From assembly GCA_009760855.2 (NCBI GenBank), contig WPIO01000007.1:7561001-7625000 (forward strand): a stretch of 64,000 nt of DNA, in the 5' to 3' direction. The notes under the pieces were generated by a model that saw only the letters and a program-made list of their open reading frames with translations, did not search any database and was not told the DNA's origin. This document shows positions 57,350 through 64,000 of this stretch, piece after piece. The stretch is from Cristatella mucedo. Lineage: Eukaryota > Bryozoa > Phylactolaemata > Cristatellidae. Position numbers and translations under genes: made by a program. Within the stretch, counting starts at the first letter, position 1. Every line of letters begins with the position of its first letter.

Positions 57350-58715
57350 GGAATCGATCTTTCGGCAGCTTTTGATGCTATTGATCACCAAGTTCTTCTT
57401 GAGACCCTCTCATCTCGATCGGGCATCACTTGCACTGCTCCTCAATAGTCCAGGTCCCATCTCAGTGGGAGACTCCAGAGTATTGATGTGAATGGACAAC
57501 GATGATCTGAGGTACCTCTAAAATATGGGGTACCTCAGGGCTCTGTGCTTGGTCCGGTTCCTTTCACGGTTTATACTCGCCCTCTTGCCAATGTGATCGC
57601 GAAGCACAAGTCCAAGCTTTCACTTCTACACGGGTGACACTCAGTTGTACATTTGCTTTGATCTTTCTTAGCCTTCGAGAATGTCGAATTCTCAGAGCTT
57701 CCTTGCATCATGCATCGATGAAATCCGAATAGGGATGGTAGCAAACATGCTTAAATTGAATTATGAAGAAACCAACTTACTAATTCTGAGCAAACCCAGA
57801 AATATTCAGAAATTAAAAGAGTTACCGCTCTGAATTGGCCTTGCCAGCACGTCTCCTGTTGAATCTGAACGCAATCTACGTGTCTCGTTCCAAAGTGACC
57901 TTTCACTAGACCACTACATCGGCTCCACAGTCAAGTCTGCCTACTTTCAACTACACGACATTGCAAAATGCTTGCTTGTTTCGACAAGGCTATCCCATCT
58001 AAATTGGTCCTTGCATTCGTGACATCCCGTCTTGACCTCTGTAACTCACTGCTTGCTGGCCTACCGGCATGCGAAATCAGGCGATTACAGCTAGTGCAAA
58101 ACTCTGCAGCCAGGTTTGTCTGTCGTTAGCTTCACAGCTGCCACATCACACGACTTCTCGCCGACATGCACTGGCTACCAGCCAAGCAACCCATCGCCTT
58201 CGAAGTTTTGTCGCTCACTACTAGGTCATTTCATTCTTTGGCTTCAGCTTATCTCTCAGATCTACTCCCCCACCAGGCCAAGCATCGTACCACCCACTTT
58301 TCGGAATCCAGCAGTCAACCAATACCTCGTGCAAACCTCAAATCCTTTGGAGACCGTGCATTTAGTTCGTATGCTCCCAAAGCCTTGAACTCACTCCCGA
58401 CTTGCGTCAGAACATCCTATGACTTGACCACAGTTAAAATGAACTTAAAACACCCACTTATTTAGGTCAGCATTTAGTGGGTCCATGTGATTAGTTTTTT
58501 ATGTGCTTATGCGTGCTGACACTGTGCATGCTGCCACTAACCACACACGCATGCTGACTCTGTGCATGTCACCCCTAGCCATGTTTTTCGTGTTGTTTAT
58601 CAAGCACAACACACCTCACCATTCGACCGTGTTTCCTTTGCAGGAAAAGTAAAGCGCCTAGAAAGAGATCGAGTTCTCTGAACGCTTTATCAAATGTAAT
58701 ATTATTATTATTCCT
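57350..58715 (+). mobile_element. LINE-A RT to tail
   Basis: Starts inside the A block (SAAFDAIDHQVLLE) and continues through GRLQSIDVNGQ, GVPQGSVLGPV, a frameshifted catalytic block (Asp-Asp partly lost near 57630), [36 protein letters not shown], and frame 58166-58465 with WLPAKQPIAFEVLSL and ALNSLPTCVRTSYDLTT. The 3' UTR, hairpin and ATT tail are present. Several frameshifts and stops. Confidence 0.88.
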
Positions 58716-58774
58716 CTTTTGCGACAAAAATAACACACTAATTACTTTTATAGTTTCTGAAAATTATTAATTAG

Positions 58775-59229
58775 CTAAACATTTATATCTGCCGCTAATG
58801 GTCCAGGCAGTGCAGTATGTTCACACACTTCTTGTTTAGTGCTTACCGTGTAGATGGAAATCATCAACGCTTCAGTTTTCTTTTGTAAAATGTTGCTCAA
58901 CGCTGTACTGTCTTTCTGCATCAACGTCGCCGGTGTATTCGAGGCAAAAAGCATCACTTGTGACTCATTTAAACTGAGCATATTCCTGGACAGTTCATCA
59001 AGAAGCCTCAAAGCCGTAAAGCTTCCCCAGCAAGCTACCTATCGTTACCATGGCTCACACGGAGAACCTCAAAGAGAACAACAACCGTCTCAAGACGTTT
59101 GCTGAGTCTCTTGGATTACGACGACTACGGACAGGAGGTCATTTGAGACTTCGAAACGGTTTCATTCTTCACGGTTCTTGCTTAGGATTCATGAGGTTTC
59201 ATTCTCTTTGCTTATCGAGCTATCGTTGA
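58775..59229. other. Two short divergent open frames of unknown nature
   Basis: A minus-strand frame runs from about 59029 to 58775, reading LRLLDELSRNMLSLNESQ and ILQKKTEALMISIYT, with a donor-like ACG|GTAAGC near 58850. A plus-strand ATG in good context (ACCATGG) at 59050-59052 opens a 59-codon frame beginning MAHTENLKENNN, ending at 59229. Neither is recognised. One or both could be exons of a host gene, or chance. Confidence 0.2.
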
Positions 59230-59985
59230 AGACTGCTTCTACAGATAGCCATCACGTCTGATCCCTTTCTAAGATTAGGAGCTGTCTTCCACAGTGGCTT
59301 GCAAAACCTTTAACTAGCACCTTAGTTCTGTCTCAGTTTGATTATTGTAATTCCCTCTTGGCTGGACTACCAAAACCAGCGACTAGGCCACTGCAAACGG
59401 CTATTAAGATGGCTGCAAAGCTAGTTTTCAAGACCCAGAGGTTTGACCACGCGTCTCCTTTGCTAGAAGAGCTGCCGGTTGATCAAGGATACACAGCAAA
59501 GTTCTTATGCTGACCCACAAGGCTGATCACGGCTTAGCTCCTCCATGCCTAGCTGAACTGCTGCACCAGTTTCCGCCTCCGAGTGCCATCGGGTCTTGTA
59601 TGGAAAATCAATTAGCTTTTGCATTCCTCTGCTTGAAGACCGTTGGCGACCGAAGCTTTAGCTCAGCAGGTCCTAGACTGTGAAACTCGCTTCTTAAATT
59701 CTTACGCAAAGACAACTACTCTCCTGCTGCCGACTATGGCACATCCTTTCAAGCCGTCCTGAGCTGATACTTCCATGCTACTCACTACCTCAACTGCTTT
59801 TCCGACTCTGCTATGCTTCCCACATTCTCTTTGGTGCGTGAGATGAAGTCTATCGGCTACCAAATGCATACCGAAAGCCACTTGGGCTGTGAGTGGGCTA
59901 AACACAAATTCTCCTGCGTAAAACTCACATAGTCTCTGTGGCTTTGTGTGGAGTTACAGGCGGAGATACATTACATTACAAGGGA
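59226..59985 (+). mobile_element. LINE-B C-terminal domain to tail
   Basis: Starts with GAAGACTGCTTCTACAG, the same point at which the copy at 52829 begins. Contains [17 protein letters not shown], a deletion in the LGWLPV segment, HGLAPPCLAELLHQF and frameshifted WNSLP-type text, then the 3' UTR and an ACATTACATTAC tail. Several stops. Confidence 0.85.
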
Positions 59986-61227
59986 CTGGACAGAGGACTT
60001 GATCTAGTTTTCGATCAAGCGGCCGTTTGACCCTCGGTCGAAGGCTCGGCCTTGTCTAGCTCTCAGTCACGATTCTAGACAAAGAGTCAGCAGCTTTTAA
60101 GTAACTCTCAAGATGTCTTTCCATCCAGCAATTGGAGCCGAAGGCCAATGCTGGCCAATGTTCGTCGGAACACGAAGATCGTAAAGTGTGACAAAGTCAC
60201 CACGGAACTCAAAACGACAAAAACGTTGTTTGAAGCCGTTTTGTGCAGTAGTTTGCAGATTTATTGGCAATCATACGTTTGAAATTCTGGGCAGCTGGTG
60301 CAGGCTTTCATTAAGAAAAACTCCAATATTCGATGCAGAATATCCGTCCGAGTCCGCAGCTTGGATGATCACCTTGAACGATTCGGGAGAATATGGAAGG
60401 TTATTCAGAGGAGCACCACATATTCGACTGCTCTCACCAGGATGTATTTAGTGAATAGCAATACCAAAGACAATACAACGAAAACATGGCAGGGACTTTA
60501 TTACGTGATTTTCAGAATAGTCACGAATATAGAACGACTATTAATTTCTGACTTCTTTAAGGGATCATTTTTGCGTGACTTCAAATTTTAATTCACACGC
60601 TGCTCTTTTGAACTAAACGTGAACCAAAAACGTGAGTTCAGCAGCCATCTCGTGGCAAATTGAATAATTCCCACTTAGTCGCTGTCCTGGTCACAAAAGC
60701 AATGTCTTTTATACTACAATCACTGGTTACTATAGTACTTGTGGCATGTGTAAATATGAATTAATACATCCCGTGACTTGAAAAATAGGAATGCGGTGTT
60801 ATGCACGTGGTTCAAATTTCATTGGCGGACGCAATTGTTTAATTCGCAGTGGCGGGTCTGCCGTTTGCTAAATTATCCTTTATGCTGACCGCCTTAGTGC
60901 AAGGCAGTCATTTTCGAACATCTTTAGGAGCCGCATGGGAAACTGCTTGCACGTGCTTGAATGTAAGTCCGACCCGCCAGACAATATCCCGCGAGACAAA
61001 GAGCAATGACACAATTTATAAGAAACTCCGCCTTTTGATGACTTCACAATACTAAACCTGACGCATTGCTATAATCACCACCGTCGCTAATCTATGCCTA
61101 GCAGCCACCTGATTGTACTGAGCGATTAGTTCGCCCATAAGTAGTTTAGCGATTGTGTTTGCGAGCCACAGCTTCCGCGATGTATTCCCGGGTAGCACGT
61201 GCAGGTTTCCGACACTGCCGGCTTGTA
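59986..61227. other. Unassigned stretch
   Basis: AT-rich right part. Overlapping frames at 60188-60591 (87 and 97 codons) show no known domain. Confidence 0.4.
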
Positions 61228-61694
61228 TTCTAATGACAAAGTAAGTAGGAGAAGTTCATCCTTTAAGGATTAATTTTCATTAGCAAAGAAAGCGAGTCCA
61301 ACGAAAGGTGTGAAGAGAAGCCAGTGACAGAGGCTAAACGACGTGTGAGTGGCAGCAACGACCTAGCATGAGTGAGACGACAGCTTGATGAATAAAGAGG
61401 CTTGGACTAGTTCACCTTGCCGGGCCGTCACTGTTACAAACGCTGTGCAGCGGCTTTTAGGCTAATGTTCCTAAGCCGAAAATGCAGGGGTGTAACAGTG
61501 CTAGTTCTTGCTAACGCGAGACAAAGACCGCCGAGGCCTCGGTTCTGCGTGCACGGCTAACAAGTCTGTGCGGCTGCACTGAGACACACTATGACTTCCG
61601 ACTGTAGCAGAATGAGGCAGCTAGGGAGAGCGACCACAGCTTAATAGAATAAGTCAGCGTCCATAACTTAGGGCAGGGCTTTCAACAGTTACCA
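61228..61694 (+). mobile_element. Probable collapsed LTR pair
   Basis: CACTGTTACA at 61429-61438 and TGTAACAGTG at 61491-61500 are a perfect 10-base inverted pair of the TG..CA type that bounds LTRs. An AATAAA lies at 61391-61396, 42 bases before the first, as in an LTR 3' end. The second follows a purine-rich AATGCAGGGG, as a polypurine tract would. The sequences 61380-61438 and 61630-61694 are similar in order (CAGCTT, ATAA, then TTACA or TTACC), so these may be two LTRs of about 205 bases around only 52 internal bases. The left edge is inferred. Confidence 0.42.
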
Positions 61695-61744
61695 GGAGCT
61701 GCATGTGTTCAACACCCACCATAGTGTACAAAAACTCTCGTTCA

Positions 61745-62395
61745 ATGTAATGTATCTCAGTCTGTAACTCCACAAAGTCATAAAGACCACGTGGGTGTTA
61801 CGCATGAGAGTTTTGTATAGCGCACTCACAGCCTAAGCGGCTTTCGGTACGCATTCGGTACCCGACAGACTTCGTATCACGCAACAAAGAGAAAGTGGGA
61901 AGCATAGCAGAGTCAGGAGAGCAGTTGAGGTAGTGAGTAGCATAGAAGTAGCAGCTCAGGACCACTGAAAAAGATGTGCCATTGTCGGCAGTAGGTGAGT
62001 AGTTGTCGTTGCGTAAGAGTTGTGGAAGCGAGTTCCACAGCCTAGGACCTGTAGAGCTAAAGCTCCTGTCGCCAACTGTCTTTAAGCGGAGGAATGGGAC
62101 AGCTAATTTATTGTCCACACAGGACCTCAGGGCACGTACAGGCCGAAACTGATGCAGCAGTTCAGCTAGGTACGAAGGAGCCAAGCCGTGGCGGGCCTTG
62201 TGGGTCAGCGTAAGAACTTTGCTCTGTATCCTTTGCTCAACCAGCAACCATCCTAGCTCTTTCAGCAAAGGTGACACGTGCTTAAACCGCTGGGACTTGA
62301 AGACCAGCCTTGCAGCCATATTCATAGTCCGCTGTAGTGGCATAATAGCTTTCTGTGGCAGCCCAGCCAAAAGGGAATTACAATAATCAACGTCC
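61745..62395 (-). mobile_element. LINE-B, open C-terminal frame
   Basis: Frame 61798-62409 is uninterrupted over about 200 codons: [71 protein letters not shown] and the AIQNSHA end. 3' UTR and ACATT tail at the left. It is 5'-truncated at about 62395, close to but not at the same base as the copy at 40572-41265. The few codons beyond 62395 belong to the flank. Confidence 0.92.
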
Positions 62396-62584
62396 AGAGC
62401 ACAGCCCAACTGCCTGGCTCAAAGTATGTACATAATTTATAACCAGGCGACTTTCACTTAGTGTCTTTCCTAATCGCAGATTAAAAAACTAACCAGTTTT
62501 TAATCATCAGATTTAAGGAACCGCGAATAATATCTCAGCCGTCAGAATTTGGCTGAAGCATCGCGTCAACGTTTCAATGCATGC

Positions 62585-62700
62585 AACGTATCTCACCTGC
62601 ATCAACAGTTTCAGTCTCCTCGCACCCCCCATATCCTATCGGGACAATCAACTATAGCTTCGCAAGTCTATCACTTAAAGATTGCTGGCAGTGTATTGAC
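62585..62700 (+). mobile_element. LINE-B trace
   Basis: HLHQQFQSPRTP, then GQSTIA and VYHLKIAGS in one frame may correspond to LLHQFRPVRAL, DNKLA and FLRLKTVGD. Short and weak. Confidence 0.3.
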
Positions 62701-63413
62701 CTTAATTCGCTTTGCATTGACTATTTTGGGATCATTTGAAGTCTCTCTGATATGTTTTGCCTTACCATAATTACTTGGCTGTTACCATCGCTAAGTGAGT
62801 CAGTGCTGCGAGTTCAGAGCGCGCCATTATGCCCCGCATCGAAGTAGCCTGCTCGCATACATTCTCCCGTCATAAGATACTCGAACCATCCATATTGTTG
62901 ATCTGTAGATGTGCAAGGATGCAGGGATCAGGTTGGTGAGGAATGAGGTAACGCATTAAGCAGGCTGTGCAGTGTGAGGCTGACATACATACGCCTCGTA
63001 CATTCAACTCGTGCTACTGAGTTATTCTTCGATGAGCTGACTCAGCTGAGCTGCTTTGTCAGAGTCTACACACCCCACCATTTTGAATAGATTGCGGCTT
63101 AAGTGGCCTTTCCAAGCATCAATGATATAAAGTGCATCGTCCATACGTACACACAGAGAATCGAGTGAGTCGCCTTACCCGTTCCACTTCAACAACTGCG
63201 AACGTGTTCCGGTGACTCCAACGTAGTGGAATGGCTCGTAGAGCCTGGGACTGAATAAGGGCCCTTTGATCATTTATTCAAAGTATCTCATAGATGAAAT
63301 GCTATTTTCTGCGCTCACTGCTATTTTTTGAACTTGTATCCACCAATATACCTTTGTTCATCAAAGTGATTTGAGATTAAATTTTTGGACTAGAGCTCAC
63401 CGGCTTAAGTGTG

Positions 63414-63452
<39 letters not shown>

Positions 63453-63794
63453 CTGGGAGTGCTAGAGCAGGGTATCTAACCTTTTTCACGGCCTAAATGC
63501 ACAATTCTGACGAGAATCTTAATCTTATGAAGCCACGAGTCATCAGCAGCATTGCCCTATGACTTTTCATTTCAATCGCTCCCTAGATTCGTGAGAGATG
63601 TCTTTGTGGATAGCCACCATCACCGATAACTGCAGAAACAGACTGCTAATTCTGGATTAGGATGACTAGATGAACTTACAATTAATTTAACTGTGTTTTA
63701 GACTCCGGTGCTTTATTTTTATAAAATCAATTTTGTTTAGCACGTTTTCCTAGGTCTACAGCACCTACAAGGAACGCGCTTTTTGCTCACGTGT
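62701..63794. other. Unassigned stretch with an AT array
   Basis: (AT)n at 63415-63450. Otherwise nothing recognised. Confidence 0.5.
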
Positions 63795-63975
63795 TTTAAA
63801 TAAAATAAATCTTAGCTGATTAAACAACCTCTGTTTTTATAGCGACAGAAGAGCCTTTACGGCTATCACCACCGCTTGCAGTGGCGATAAAGAATCGCCT
63901 AGCGCAGGAATCGAACCCACGACCTCGGGACTGCGGTCGTGAAAGCAACCACCTTACCTCGTTGCAGTATCACAT
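63795..63975 (-). mobile_element. SINE-A, best copy
   Basis: Reading on the minus strand: A box region GGTAAGGTGGTTGC, a perfect B box (complement of GGAATCGAACC at 63907-63917), then a body with three small hairpins, GGCGAT..ATCGCC, CCAC..GTGG and AGCC..GGCT, and an AT-rich tail (AAGATTTATTTTATTT) at the left. The head is tRNA-derived and carries the RNA polymerase III promoter; mobility would depend on a LINE enzyme. Confidence 0.88.
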
Positions 63976-64000
63976 TACGAGCCTGGGTCTTGGCCCATAA

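Overview
The window looks like repeat-rich, non-coding DNA from an animal genome, most likely an aquatic invertebrate. The evidence is many decayed non-LTR retrotransposons of the L2/CR1 type, tRNA-derived SINEs, a Ty3/Gypsy-type remnant, hAT-like transposon debris and long CT, AT and GT microsatellites. No bacterial gene organisation is present and no intact host gene could be recognised. The species cannot be named from the sequence alone.

Three LINE families are separated here by their C-terminal ends and tails; the names are local to this annotation. LINE-A encodes an endonuclease, a linker and a reverse transcriptase (RT), ends in a protein motif like NSLPTCV, and has a 3' UTR closing with a GCGCC/GGCGC hairpin and an (ATT)n tail. 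LINE-B has an RT ending in a PRLWNSLPQ motif and an ACATT-type tail. LINE-C is seen once, ending in SQLKTHLL. Almost every copy is 5'-truncated and carries stops and frameshifts. The best preserved are LINE-A at 22604-24320 (minus) and LINE-B at 51755-52828, 40572-41265 and 61745-62395.

Layout. 0.2-9 kb: two direct copies of a segment of about 3 kb, each holding hAT-like transposase C-terminus debris and a LINE-B tail, separated by older LINE-A and LINE-B fragments. 9-14 kb: diverged LINE fragments, one with an in-frame 15-bp minisatellite, and an inverted LINE-A pair around an AT tract. 14-19 kb: the only 5' half of LINE-A (endonuclease and linker), then an RT copy broken by a SINE and a CT expansion. 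19-27 kb: unassigned DNA, a long CT array and the best LINE-A RT. 27-38 kb: SINE-B, a palindrome cluster at 28.7 kb, a mosaic of inverted LINE-A pieces, and a GT/AT/AC microsatellite complex. 38-53 kb: LINE-B copies, one nested in LINE-A, a second long CT array, SINEs and a long unassigned stretch. 53.5-62.5 kb: a Ty3/Gypsy-type gag-protease remnant, more LINE copies and a probable collapsed LTR pair. 62.5-64 kb: unassigned DNA and a well-preserved SINE-A.

The elements form an insertion stratigraphy: SINE-A inside LINE-A, LINE-A inside SINE-B, LINE-B inside LINE-A. All family assignments rest on reading translations and repeats by eye. No alignment or database search was run, so boundaries are approximate, commonly to within 10-40 bases.
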